The notes beneath the pieces are model-generated. The model searched no databases and was not told the DNA's origin. It saw only the letters and a program-made list of their open reading frames with translations. Positions 11,788-23,676 of a DNA stretch of 64,000 nucleotides are shown here, piece by piece. A program made the position numbers and the translations under genes. Source of the stretch: Solanum dulcamara (lineage: Eukaryota; Streptophyta; Magnoliopsida; Solanales; Solanaceae); contig NC_077245.1 in the NCBI RefSeq assembly GCF_947179165.1, positions 39,301,286-39,365,285 of the forward strand. Reading direction: 5' to 3'. The first letter of the stretch is position 1. Each line of letters starts with the position of its first letter.

Positions 11788-13945
11788 TAGTCCTTCCTTG
11801 GAGTGTCTACAGACCATGTCTAGTAGAGTCTTGGTTATTGGTGTGTTGTGAGCCACATCTATAAACAGGAGGCTACAGGACATTTAAGATGTTATCTTTC
11901 TTTCATATCTAAGATCGTGTGATAGATCTGAGTCATAGGAAAACTTTTTATATTAACCTTGGATGTTAACAAAAGGATGACAGCAGCGGAAGAAAGTGAC
12001 TGACGATATTGGAAGTCACAAGGCACGTAGGTAAGCAAAGGCATGAAAGATATCTGTTGGGTAAGGTATTGAAGTAGAACTGAAATGCAAAGTTGTAAAT
12101 TGAAAGAAAGAGTAGACAGGAAAGTGTAACAAGGGAAGTCTAGTGGACGTACGAGGTAAGTTGATTTTCATACTGTTGATTGTGGGCGCCCTGTATGGCT
12201 GTGATATGATGTGATACGATACATATATATGCATCTTTATACATGTAGGCCCTGTGAGGAACTGTAGGTATTTTTTACTTGCAGGTTTGAGATAGTAAGA
12301 AATATAGAGAAAACTATGCCCAAATTTTCCTAGAAATAAAAAAGATAATGAGATACAGGGCTATTATATGTCTTGCAAGGTTGTACCCACAATGATAATG
12401 AGATGTAACTAAACCACGAGTATGGATGACCTCGAGAAATAAGTTAATTGCTAAATTGATGGCAATAGAAACTAGGAGGTCGATATTGATATGGTAAACC
12501 GAAGTGGAAAAAGACTTGTGACCCTAGGGAGATGATTTAGAGAAGACTGGTAGTTCTGGATAGAACAACATATTAAGGCACCGATGTTATTGATACACAG
12601 TGATAAACTGTGATGAACTATAATTAAAAGGAGTAACAGTATGATTAAGACAAGAGTGCAAAGGAAACAGAATTATGATGGATATGAAGTATTAGTAGGA
12701 CAGCTTGGGAGATATTAAGGATAAGACTAACTAAGAAGGGTAAGTAGGAAATGGGAAAGTGGTCTAAGCAACAAGTAAGAAAGATTTATCAAGTTCCATA
12801 GGGAAAGTTGTGTATAAAGATTATGCGATAATGGAAATAATAGCGAGCATAAGGAAAGAAAGAGTAACTGAAAGAAATAAGCAAGAAGAAAGTGAGATGA
12901 CAGTGTAACAATAGGTCATGACATGTGTAGCCAAAGATACGAATTCTAAAAGTGATGGAACTACAAAATACCAAGCTATAGAAAGATGAGAAACGAGATA
13001 GAATGGGTGTTAGGGAAATGATTGGTATGATACGAATAAAGATGGATGGACAGAATACGTTTTGGAAATGAGAAAAAGGATTATGTGGAAGTAATGCATT
13101 CCGAATAATACAGAGGTAGTATAAGATCCCTCTTTTATAGAATAAAAGATAGATATAGATGGGATAAATGATAAGAGAAATCTACGGAAGCATCCAATAT
13201 AGATTTGATTAAATGAATGAAGATACGGAATGAAAGGGGAACGTACAATATGAACATAAAAGTGCAATACGACTACATAGTTATAAGGTAAGGCCCTGAT
13301 TTAGGCAAACTTGGTATGTTGTTGAGAAAATTAAATGTCAGTGTTGGGTACACAGTAAGGGCAAGGCATATAAGGTATAAAGGGGTGGTGTGTGCACACA
13401 ATGTCGCCCCGACAATAGTGTAATCCTTAAGAGACAAAGATGGTAAACTTAAGGAATAAATGGCGCAATGTACATTCATCCCAAGAAACAAAGGATATAG
13501 GTTGGGATAAAGCTACTCCTGCAAGAGAACCTTGGACAATTATCATTGGAATACAAGTATTGCCTAATTGAAATTGGAATGACTAAAAGTGCTAATTAAC
13601 TATTGATAAAGATAAGTGAAGTAAGGCCTTGGATAAGTTGTTCCATGGGTCACATTACACAAGTACATATTAATAGATGAGATGTCGCACTATGTATGGA
13701 AAGGTTCTCCTCGCTTCGTGACATAGTCAAGGTTTCGTACATACAAAAACAAGTTATAAAGGATGAAGAAAGAGATGGACATGATACGGTACCACGCGGA
13801 TTTGGAAAATAGATTGGATGAGTTTTTATATTGGACAAAGGTAGTCTAAACTCCTAAAAGGATCGGAAGACAATGGTTATAGAGAACTCCCAAAAATCCT
13901 CGCAAAACCCTATATGATGAGTTAACATTCGAGGATGAATGTTCT

Positions 13946-13959
13946 AAAGGGGGAAAGAA
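13946..13959 (+). other. Element D polypurine tract
   Basis: AAAGGGGGAAAGAA lies directly before the 3' LTR. The upstream CATTCGAGGATGAATGTTCT is shared with A, B and C. Confidence 0.85.
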
Positions 13960-16814
13960 TGTTATACCCCATAATTTTGTACCTTGAAAGGTTCTTAAGT
14001 TTCTTAGAAGTCAGCATGTGACACGGATAATCTATAGCACTACCAAACAACTCTAAGAAAGGGAGACTGTGACACCCCATAGTAGGGATGATTGGAAATA
14101 TGGTTATAAGAATCCGAAAGAAGTTGGAGGCCAAGTAATGTGTCATAGGACTCAACTAATGTACGTACCAACTTGAAAATCTTACATTCTTTAGCTACTT
14201 GAGTTCATACCAAGCTTACGTAGCAAATATTACATAAGTTCGTAAAGTAAGACGAGATTACAAACCCATGAGGAGGAAAAGAAGGTAACACGTGGAAGCA
14301 AGAGGGAGTGCCATGTGGAAGCAGCTGGAAGTGCCATGTGGCAGCAGCTAAAGAAAGAGGGGTGGGCCCCACATACCACGTGGCATCCCCTAAGTGGAGA
14401 AGGTGATGCAATGTCCCACTAAAGGCTTGACATGTGTCACTACTTAGGGGATGAAATGTGTCATCCCCTAACATGGCCTATATATATATGTTTTATGATC
14501 ATCCTTATCCAAACAACTCAGTCTTATCTCCAAGAAAATTCTAGAAAAAAAGAGAGAAGAGAAACTCTAGACTAGAGAGAGGGAGCCACAGATTTGGAGC
14601 CAAAATGGTAAGCCCTCCGATTTTGTTCCATAAATTAATTATATAGGGTATACCATAATGGTATTAAGGTGTTATTAATATAAATATATGGTTTCAATCA
14701 GCCCCAAAAGGATAGCAAACAGCCACAAAGTTTCAGCCGCGCTAGAAGAGCTTCTGAGGCGAGTTTTGGCGAGTTTCAGACAAGGTAAGGCTTTCCCTTT
14801 TAAATTGGAGTTTATGATGTTTTTATGAGGTATATTACATGTATTAAATTATTATGGAAGTGGAAAAATTGTATAAGGATGCTTGACGTTAAAAACAAAT
14901 TAAATTGAAGTCGTTAGAGTTAAATCGAAGTTGAGAAGTCTGTTGTGATTGTGGTGCTGCAGTTGCAGATGGTTTGATTGCATGTTGCAGGGATGGAAAC
15001 TTTTCTAATAAGGGTGTGGGTGCTTCTGGTTGCAGCCAAATGACCCTCCGTTTTATAGTTTTAAAGGTTTTACGAAACAAAGATTAAAAACTCTATTTTG
15101 GTATCGTAGTTAAGCGAGTTGTTTGGAGTTTGTATTGTGTAAAGTTGAAGTGATTTACTTGTAAATATTCTGATGGTAGTTTTTGTTGGTAAGGTTGTTT
15201 ATATTTTAGCTGAGTTGAAATCTTGGGAATATTGAAGTTATAGGGGAGATGCTGCCGAATTTTCGGTAACTTCGGAGCTAGTAATAAGCTAGTTAAGGGA
15301 AATGGATAAAGAAATGATTCCTATGGATACGTAGTTGTAGAGTTGGAAATTGGAAAGTGAAAGATTATTAATCTTAGTATTACTCTCATTTTAAATAGGT
15401 TCAAAATATGATGAGGCGAACGTGGTTAAGAGTAATCCATAAGAGGTATGTGAAGCTACCCCTTTCTTCTCTTGGCATATTTTGAGATAAGTATTATATG
15501 ATGTAAGTTTTGGGGGTTTTTCCATCCATAAAGATCCGAGCATGATTTATGACTTTTATCTACTTCCTAATGTTAGAAATTCCATAATAATGGAGCTATG
15601 CCTCTCAAGTCTTCTATGTGATGGAGAGTAGTAAAAAAATGTGAAGCTATCTTCCTTTCTTTGGCATGGTCATTATGAAACAAATATATGATTTTTATAT
15701 GATTCCAAGTAAGTTCCTATTCTTAGAGACACTTGGATGGCCAATGTTTTAGATTTCCAGAGGTTCTATTTTGATGCAATCCATAGTAACATTCAAAAGG
15801 CACTTGATATGGCACTTGTCTTGATTTTTGAATGATAGCTCATTTTGATAATTCCATCGAGTCTCAAATATGATTTAAATTGCATTTAGTTTCTCACTAC
15901 TCTACTCGTGGATGCCTCAATGCTTCTTTTACTAAGCCCAGGCTAGGAGATACATGATCGTGCGTACTTTTCTGCCTTGTTTGTCGTGCCCCAATGTGAG
16001 GGGGCAGGTATGCTCTGTACATGAGGTGTGGAGTTATGTTGTTCCATGTACACATATGTTCATGTATGATGATATGATATGATATGATATGATATGATAT
16101 GGCCATCTGATATGATATTATCTGTTACAGAGATATTCCCTACTCTAGAGTTATGCTGTGCTCTAGCATCGGTGATGGGATGGCGAGCACATTTTGTTCA
16201 CCACATCCCATAATAAGGCCGGATATGTCATATGTTTTTCCACATGTATTATCTGTGTTTGTGATAAGTATTTTGACATTCTGGATATTTTGCTCATTTT
16301 TTGCACATTCTATTCTTGTTATGACTTTATTTATTACAGTCCATGCTTTACATATTAAGTACATTTTCCATATTGACCCCCTTTCCTCAGGGGCTGCATT
16401 ACATGCCCGCAGGAATAGACGTTTGAGTTGCCGATCCACTTTCTTAGGACATTCACTCTGCTGTTTGACAATGCTTCTTTGACCAGAGCCCATATTTTGG
16501 TACTGACCATTCAGTAGCCTATATGTATACGTTGGTCAGGGGTACGACAGGGCCCTAGCCCATCATATGATTATTCTATTGTTATGTAGAGGTCTGTAGA
16601 TATGTATATGTGGGTTCTGTATATGTTTTGGGCTTTTGTGTTCCATGATGGCCTTATCGGCTTTCGTGATCTGCAACTATTTTTGTGCGCTATCTAGTGA
16701 CCTTAATTAATTTCTATATTTGTTTATTCTGCTAATATGCTAATTTGGGCTAAGGGTACGTATGACTGTCCAACTCGGGCACGAGTCGCGGCCTATGAGA
16801 TTGGGTCATGAAAC
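13960..16814 (+). repeat. Element D 3' LTR
   Basis: The LTR starts TGTTATACCCC and follows the 5' LTR with many substitutions. It lacks most of the hairpin array, keeping one decayed CCCCAATGTGAGGGGG unit near 15990, and gains a GATAT microsatellite at 16071-16101. The end reads GGGTCATGAAACA rather than GGTCATGACA, so the exact terminus is uncertain by a few bases. Confidence 0.8.
16071..16101 (+). repeat. GATAT microsatellite
   Basis: Six consecutive 5-bp GATAT units lie inside the 3' LTR of D. Confidence 0.95.
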
Positions 16815-17360
16815 ATATGTTACCCATACAATGGTGTAGATTAATAAAATAATCTCACTCCAAAAAAGGGGTATGCACCCAACTAAGTACAGAAAACTTT
16901 TACCAACCTTTTAAATCACAAAATTATAATAATTTTGACTGCTAAAATGCATGGATGAATGCCTTCACTTTTCAAAATAAAACTGGCAAGCATTCATGGT
17001 TCCTTCTTTGGGGAAAGCAGTTAGTATCTAAATTCCCCAATGGTTCTTCATCAATGGTGGCCTATCTATGGTCACAAACCTGATATTCTTCTGCTACCAG
17101 TGCGAGAAGGATATGATTATTTTTGTCAGAAATTTTCAATGAACATCAAGTTCGTATACTTCTGCAATTTTCTAACAGGTTCCATATTCCGTGGATATAC
17201 TCACAAAAGTTTGCATTCCACACACCATATGGATAAATGGGTCTCCCATGGTTAGCCCTCCAAGACCATTATAAATGATATAAGAGCTGGAACCCATTGG
17301 AAGCTTATGTGCCTGAGGTAGAAAAATGGTTCCTACAAAATTGAGGACATATAATCCCAA
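16815..17360 (+). pseudogene. Endogenous pararetrovirus-like fragment right of element D
   Basis: Between stops and frame changes the plus strand gives aromatic-rich viral-looking protein pieces around 16960-17345. The last 60-70 bases match the 7485-7550 fragment in inverted orientation. I infer that this and 7560-8390 were part of one integrated pararetrovirus or cluster before D inserted. I do not recognise a specific domain. The frame is broken at several places. Confidence 0.4.
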
Positions 17361-18320
17361 CAGATGCTACTCAAGTTATGAATAACATCATTTGCTAATT
17401 ATCTTAATATCTTATCCTAGTTACAAATCTTAAGAGAAACTTGTTGAATGAGGCTTGTAAGTTGACTATAAGTGATTTTCTCATAAGGAATAACATCACC
17501 AGTGTGTTGGTTTTGGAGTTCTTCTTTGACTAAATCTCTTAGGGACTTAGGCAGTCCATCTAAAAGAATTTCTTTCTAGTAGGGAAGATTGCCATCAGTC
17601 CTTCCATAATTCATGTTAAGAAAGGCATCCTTATACTATCCAAAGTTGAAAAGTGTTTTACATTTGAGGTTGTTCAGTACTTTAGAAGATCTTTCCCTAA
17701 ATATACTCGGACTTCCAATGAAATTTTTAATAATGGCGTATATCAGAGTATTGGTAGAGTCAGCAATGGTTTTTCCATTCTTAAAAATTTACTCTCCGAC
17801 AGTGTCGACTCGGACACTATGGAAAATTTTCTATTTGTCTTCCTCACTAAGATAGGTGTAGTAAGCATATTTGAGCAGTTATGGGAGGTGCTATAAGCAG
17901 TGGAAACCATTGTCATTTGCTGTAACGTGGACAAAATATTATATTCAAAACAACCATCTATGTTCAATTCATTTATGTTATTGGCATTGTAGTTGTTATG
18001 CATAATATTGGGGTTTTCTTCTAAAGCTACATTGGGATGAGTAGCTCTAGGGTAATAAAGTTTTTGTGGCTTACACCAGTTGGAAAATTTGGTTTTGACA
18101 GGGGCAACTTCTAAGGGAACTCCCTCTTCTTTAGACTGACCATTAGATTGGATATCTTCCTAAAGAGCAGTGACATGAGCAGAGGCTTTATAAGATGTTT
18201 CTTTGACTGGGGTAACCAGAGTTTTATCAATTTCTAAGATTCTTCGTTGCAGGTCAGAGAGTTGAGGGGAATGTCTTGAGTGGTGATTTGGAGTTCCTTA
18301 GCAAATGTTGTAGTTTTTAA
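17361..18320 (-). pseudogene. Endogenous pararetrovirus coat-protein-like region, broken
   Basis: On the minus strand, several frames joined by stops and frameshifts read as one degraded protein. It has an 86-codon N-terminal-side block (17743-18003) and then, around 17400-17650, a segment with LLDGLPKSL, YEKITYSQL and LIQQ. The FLxGLP and YxxLTYxxIxxxIQQ pattern is what I associate with coat (gag-like) proteins of integrated solanaceous pararetroviruses. That link is recalled family knowledge, not a search result. Orientation is opposite to the RNase H remnant, so the integrated copies were rearranged or inserted as a cluster. It is inert, with many stops. Confidence 0.45.
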
Positions 18321-18327
18321 TATTGAT

Positions 18328-18358
<31 letters not shown>

Positions 18359-19335
18359 TAAAAGTTAGAATTAAAATATATTATACATAATAAATAGGCT
18401 TAACCCATCAACAATCGTCTAAAGTATGCACTACATTTCACTTAGAAACCTTAATTGGGCTTTTTCCATTTTAGACACCTTATGTAGGGTCGTGCTTTGT
18501 CATTTTGACAGTTTTTTTATATTCTCAGATCCAGTTAAGCGCATATTGACAAACACCTCTACGTGGAAAAATAGAGCAATCCATATGTGACGTGGATTTT
18601 TTAAAAAGGAAAAATAAAAACTTCACTTAGAAACTCCATCTTCTTCATCTTCTTCCTCCCAAACTCCAACTAAAACATGTGAATCTCCAGCAATTTCGTC
18701 CTCAGTTTTCTTTCTTCGTCTTCTTCTTTTCTTATGCCTTGAAATTATTATTTTTTTCTTCTCGGTAATTTCATTTCTTTTTTTAATTATTTTTTGTTTT
18801 CTCTTCTTCTGCATTTTATATATGTAACCTCCCCTTCTCCCAACCCATTTCTTGCATCTTCTTCTTCCTTCTTCTATTATTTATTTTTTGTCTTTTCTTT
18901 CCATTTTTACGAGAAGTCATTATAATTGCAACGGAGGATATTAGTATTGAATGATGGAAAAATTGATTTTCAAGAAAGAAAAAAAAATGGTGTACAAACC
19001 CAACAAAAGATATATAAGTTTTCTCAAAATTTGTGTGGTGATGAGGGGTGCTCTATATGACAGATAGAAAGAGTGAGGAGGAAGAAGAAGGAGAATTGAA
19101 TGGAGGGTGGTTTAAGGATGCAGAGAGAAAGAATGAGGAAGAAGAAGAAACAGAAAAAAATATTTACAAAAAAAACTTCTCAAATGCGCTTTCCTCTATT
19201 CACTCATCCCGATCTGACGCATTAGTCTTTTTTTCACATGAGTCTTTTTAAAAACTTCATGACGATGGGGAGTGCGTCCCAATTGTTTTCCTATAAATAA
19301 AAATATAATTAATAAAATAATATTTTATCAAATAA
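18321..19335. other. AT-rich region, no gene recognised
   Basis: A (TA)n run lies at about 18326-18352. Pyrimidine-rich stretches (18640-18900) and purine-rich stretches (19060-19160) produce low-complexity frames on both strands. TTTTTAAAAA-containing segments near 18600 and 19245 face each other and could be remains of a small inverted-repeat transposon, but I could not define terminal inverted repeats. The right edge is probably part of the CACTA element interrupted at 19341. Confidence 0.3.
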
Positions 19336-19340
19336 TTTAT

Positions 19341-21928
19341 TGTCATGACCCAAATCCGAGTGTGATGGCACTTGTCATTTTTCATCGGACAAGTCAGCCT
19401 AAAACCCAATAATTTTAAAAATAAAGTAGAAAACAGTCTAAATAGGCAAGTAATTAAACAAAAGCGAAATTCTTTCAACTAAAATAACCCCAAAGATTGG
19501 TTGTCACATGTACAAGCCGCTAAAATAAGACTGAAATAAAAAGTACAAGTCTCAATATATCTTCTGCTCTCAAATAGAGTAAAGTAAAGGAAATTTGAGA
19601 GTCTGCTGAATACCAATAGCTATCTCTCTCAGTCTCCTGGAAGCCTCAAATGATCAAAAGGAACGGGTGATCAAAGACATAAGTGTAGAATCAAGGGTGA
19701 GTACCAAACCACACGGTACCTAACAAGCTAACCAACAAAACTAAGTAAATCTAATAGGATACACGAACTCATTTCCAACCCAACCAAACCTCCATAACTA
19801 AAACCTGCACAGAAATCAGCATAACCTAACAGTTCAATAAAGTTCAGATCATTGCTCAATATCACAAGATATAACGTACAAGTAGTCGCAAGTCACATAT
19901 AAGCATCAAGTCTGTCTTACACAGATATGCAAAAAATGTACATGCACACTCAATGATTAGGCATGTGTACAATCGCTGGCAAAGACCTCATCCATACAAT
20001 CTCTAACCGGAAATGACCTTGTTCTCACAATCACTGAACGAAATTGACCTCGGCAATATAACCTCTGACCAAAAATGATCTTGGTCTCATAGCCTCCTGC
20101 CGGAACTAACCTCGGCAATATAATCTCTGACAAAAAATGTCCTCGTTCTCACAATCCCCTACCAAAATTGACCTCGACAATATAATCTCTGACCGAAAAT
20201 GACCTCGGTCTCACAATTATGTACATCTCATAATTGTGTTTCAGAGCAAATGTAATCAACATGATCACGCAAATAATGAGGAATAAATGAATTCAATAAT
20301 CCGCAATCATAATTAGACTATCAAAATATTTCATCAAATACACATAGGTATCTAGATCACGACACATAGTACTTAAATCTCTACAATAACACACATCATT
20401 TTTTTTAAACTCGTTGATCAATTTAAATTAGTGTATATCCCGATTCAACCCGTAACCTTATCCCTATTACCCCCCAACACATAAACAAAAGGAAAATTCG
20501 AGATTCTAATAGATTTACAGAGTTTTAAGAGTCCACTTACCTTAGCCAAATTGCGATCAATCAACCAACATGATCCTTTTTCTTCAGAAAATGCTCCGAA
20601 TCACCATAATCTAGTCAAATGGTGTTTTCACAATCAAAAACTAATTCTAACGACACTAAGAACCTGATATTCAGTGAAAAGGGGTAAAAGGCTCAATTCC
20701 GATTCTGAAAATGGAAGGTTAAATACTGGAATTTTTACATGCGAATGTTCCTCATATCCTTCGGAACTCAATGGTGAAAAGTATTTTGAAAAACAAGCTC
20801 AAATCAAGTCACAATCACCATTTAAAGAATTTCTCAAAATTCTTGAAAAAGGTTCATTTTCACCCATTGAAATCCTCAAATTCATGTTAAAATCAAAAAC
20901 TAATTATTGGGAAATGACAAAGTAGAGTTAAAATAACTTACCCAATGAAATAGCATAAAACCTCTCTCCAAATTGCCCCTACCGAGCTTTAAAGTTCAAA
21001 AAAGGTGAGAATAGCATAAACCCCCATCTAAACCCTTCAGATGTCGCTTAAGAGAAATGGGGTTCGCTTAAGCGGACCCTCGCTTTTGAGAGAAATGGGT
21101 CACTTTCAATACCCCCGCCTCCCCACTAAAATAGGGGTTCAGTCGCTTTTGCGACCCCTTTACAAACCAGAGACCTACACTTTTGCAAAAGGGTTCTTGC
21201 TTAAGCTAGCTTCGCGATTGTGACACCCCCTCTTGTGATCACGAGGTTTGCATCAGAGGACATAAACCAGCAACAATCTTGTAGTCCCAAAGTCTCCAAA
21301 TAACCCTCGAGATTCTATCGAAATCCCATACACATAAATCATAAATGTAACCCTACCAAATTCGACGTTACAGACTCAACAAAAAGGTCAGAATTCTATT
21401 TTGAGGTCTCCTTGACCCAGAACTAGATAATTCACAACCAAACCAATTTTTATGCCTCAAAAGACTAAAATTCCCTAGGAGCTTTCAAAAAATACACAAG
21501 AACTCTTTCTAGGCCTAAAATCATCCTTCGAATCTAATTGAGTCGTTAAAATTCAATTTCAAGCATCTGATCCCCGAATATTGATCAAAGTCAACCCTTT
21601 GGACAAAAACTCAAAGATTTTCAACTCAAATCCATGATATAACCCTGAATCTGATTTTGTTAGCTCTCCTAGACCAATTTCAATATCTTAGAATTGATGA
21701 AATCAATGAAATTTCGTTCAGAGATCCGAAACTCCGAATGACCTCAAATACCACTTTTGATCCATTCAAACCTCTAAAATTCAAAGTTAACCAAAAATCT
21801 AAAATCTTTATGAAAAATTGTGAAACTAATATTGGATATCAATCAAATATGTTTCGGAGAAACTATCGAGAAGGGTAAAATAGTCACTTTTCAAAATTTA
21901 CCAAAAAATGACCTTCAAGGTCATTACA
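19341..21928 (-). repeat. Solo LTR, family G, perfect TSD, inside the CACTA element
   Basis: The LTR starts TGTCATGACC and ends GGTCATTACA. It is flanked by TTTAT at 19336-19340 and TTTAT at 21929-21933, a perfect 5-bp duplication. No internal domain remains, so it is a solo LTR. Its ends match the solo LTR at 2675-4979. Viewed in the LTR's own orientation, the LTR start is at 21928. Near 21040-21230 it has CGCTTAAG/CGCTTTTG repeats like those at 4200-4380 of the other copy. Small frames inside are not genes. Confidence 0.9.
19975..20220. repeat. Tandem repeat of about 62 bp in the solo LTR
   Basis: Four units of the type AATCTCTGACC..AAATGACCTCG followed by TCTCACAAT..TGACCTCG start near 19998, 20059, 20122 and 20184. 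They occupy the position of the 55-bp repeats in the other family G LTR. Confidence 0.7.
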
Positions 21929-21939
21929 TTTATTTAAGA

Positions 21940-22560
21940 GTATGAATTTAAGCTTAAAATTTAGAAACCTTACCATCTTCTTCATAATCGTACAAACACT
22001 CATTGCACCTCTAGTGTGCAATGAGCTACTCTTTACGCTGTCTTTAGCTTTTATTGGCTTGATCGGGAAAAGCCTTGAATTTTTTGGTATCCCAATACTG
22101 GCATAATTCTTCATATATATGTGGATTCATCCAACTTGAAGGTGCCCTATTATCCCTAGCTTTATTTAGCCAGCTAGACAGTATAGCGCTCGCTTTTCTT
22201 TCAAAAGTGGTCACAATGACCAAATTATACCTTGGCTTCCAGGTATATAAAGTCTAAAAAAAGTGAATAGCGTTAAATAATTCGTGAAAGTAGAGTGTAC
22301 TAAAAATATTAAACTTAACTAAAAAAATAGATGTAAACATATATATACCTAGAATTTATAACCTCCTAACACTCTCTTGTAGAGCCCTAGCAGCCTCCTT
22401 CGAAGGATGTCACCTACAAGACACATAATAACCATGTTAGTTCATGAATAATTTATTAATGTAGCAAAAATAAATAAACAAAAGAACAAACTTACAAGGA
22501 TCCATCAAGCTCAATCATGACTCTCCCAATTTTTTCCCTCTGCCCAGGAACTAACTTAGG
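21940..22560 (-). pseudogene. CACTA accessory ORF remnant (Transposase_24-like)
   Basis: On the minus strand the order is a KIGRVMIELDG-like segment near 22520, HPSKEAARALQESVRR near 22375-22420, and the C-terminal LCQYWDT..FKAF and SSLHTRGAMS motifs near 21990-22110. These match the plant Transposase_24 family (Ptta/En-Spm), a second protein of plant CACTA elements, in their usual order. Stops interrupt the frame, including TGA where Trp precedes HPSKEA. The solo LTR insertion lies just downstream. Confidence 0.65.
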
Positions 22561-23068
22561 CACATCCTATGCTACCTCGGGTCTATCAACAAAAGAAGGT
22601 GAAACTGATGTTGTAGAATTTACATAATGCTGAGTTAATAAAAGAGTGCCAGTCTCACAACTAGAATCTCTAAGCCTCAAGATAGATAGGTGAGGAGACT
22701 GATATACGAGAGATGAAACTAGGGAGATGGAGTAAAAGAAGATGATAATCTTTGGGTTAGAGGATAAACCTTTATGGGTAGCTGGTAGGTCTGGTCATAT
22801 CAAGTAAATCTGATCTATGAAGAGGAAAAAGCATTGTGTGGTCAAAGAAACTAACTATGGTAAACCAAAGGATCCATAGTCCTAAAAGGCACAACATGAA
22901 TATGTGTAGGACTAGTTGGGAGGCGTTACATATCTGACGCCGAAGAAATATGTTCTGGGATATCCTCAAGATCAACAGGTCTCCTATACTTCTTCTTTTT
23001 ACTCCTACTAGAATGGCTAACCCCAAGATGAACTCTAGATCTATCACCATCATCAGATGACATCTATA

Positions 23069-23676
23069 TGTAAAGTAAAAATACAATATATAAAAAACAT
23101 AAATTAAATAAATTTAGTGTTAGCCAAATAAATTAACATACATACTAGTTATAATCTACCACTCTATTCCTCCTTGTTTTATTTTTATCATCCTTCCATT
23201 CCTCCTCCTCAAATGATTCATATTTCTCATTTACTTCTGCCTCAACATTTGGCGTTATAAGCTCATCAAGCTCATCATCAAAAACCTCTTCTAGTATGTG
23301 TTGAAGATGTTCTAGTGTGGTTTCTAACTCAATATGAACTTGTTGTTGAGCAAGTGCAACATCATTTTGGTACGACGCATCTAATACATTCTCAGTTTTA
23401 ATTTTTTCCACAGGCTTTGTCTTAATAATAACCCACCAATTAGCCTTATCTCTATGCAATGAATATGGAGCGTAATAGACTTGCTTAGCATTTTGGACAA
23501 TGATAAAAGAATCATAACTTTCGTATTATCTGTTGTGCTTAACTTCAATTACATTATGTTGGTGGTGCACCCTTGGGCCTCTATGTGATGGGTCAAACCA
23601 TTTACACCAAAAAAAATACTACTTTTTAGGCCAACCTGAATATGTTTCTTCAATAATCTCTTGAATGACACCTTTA
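23069..23676 (-). pseudogene. CACTA TNP2-type DUF4216 segment, copy 1 of a tandem duplication
   Basis: The minus strand reads EETYSGWP, WFDPSHRG, VIEVKH, DSFI..QNAKQVYYAPY and WWVIIKTKP, the typical DUF4216 order found C-terminal in plant CACTA transposases. An acidic tail follows, rich in E and D (residues about 55-95 of the frame 23145-23459). The frame 23145-23459 is open for 104 codons, but the upstream part is broken by a stop. A near-copy lies directly to the right, offset 608 bp. Confidence 0.7.

Larger units (their letters stand above)
11773..13959 (+). other. Element D interior, non-coding and purine-rich
   Basis: The interior starts with a leader shared with B and C (GTCTACAGACC, TAGTAGAGTCTTG, CAGGAGGCTACAGGA). 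It continues as A/G-rich sequence with no recognisable gag, protease, RT or integrase. The longest open frames are antisense (13010-13267, 12789-12974, 12016-12234). They resemble antisense frames in element C, but a pyrimidine-rich strand has few stop codons, so this can arise by chance. Compared with C, the part that would hold integrase is missing: sequence near 13830 joins directly to the 3' end of the interior. Confidence 0.7.
8391..16814 (+). mobile_element. Element D: non-autonomous LARD-like LTR retrotransposon
   Basis: A 3382-bp 5' LTR (8391-11772) is followed by a degenerate initiator-Met primer site, a 2187-bp non-coding interior, a purine tract and a 2855-bp 3' LTR (13960-16814). 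The LTRs begin TGTTATACCCC and the 5' copy ends TCATGACA. Over the first 150 bases they differ at about 10% of positions, so D is old. The interior has no gag or pol. It is collinear with the interior of element C but lacks the integrase segment, as if by one internal deletion. D sits inside pararetrovirus-like sequence. A clean target-site duplication is not visible: AATAT lies on the left and either AACAT or TATGT on the right, depending on where the LTR ends. Confidence 0.82.

Noticed and set aside
13922..14155. TSD search for element D giving AATAT/AACAT
   Set aside because: One mismatch plus uncertainty in the 3' LTR end makes this too weak to call. D is supported by its LTR pair, primer site and purine tract instead.
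16140..16493. Overlapping 117- and 109-codon frames on both strands
   Set aside because: Both lie within the 3' LTR of D. The same region in the 5' LTR (11156-11386) is only partly open, so these are chance frames in LTR sequence.
17040..17255. Possible host gene at 17040-17360
   Set aside because: Frames are short and interrupted, and the segment shares an inverted copy with the viral-like piece at 7485-7550, so a viral origin is more likely.
18623..18814. Lys/Arg-rich and Glu-rich low-complexity frames at 18623-18814 and 19048-19251
   Set aside because: They are translations of simple pyrimidine/purine-rich DNA with no conserved motif.
19975..20220. Possible CRISPR-like array (regular repeats of about 62 bp)
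   Set aside because: There are no unique spacers between constant repeats. The whole unit repeats with drift, inside a plant solo LTR with a TSD.
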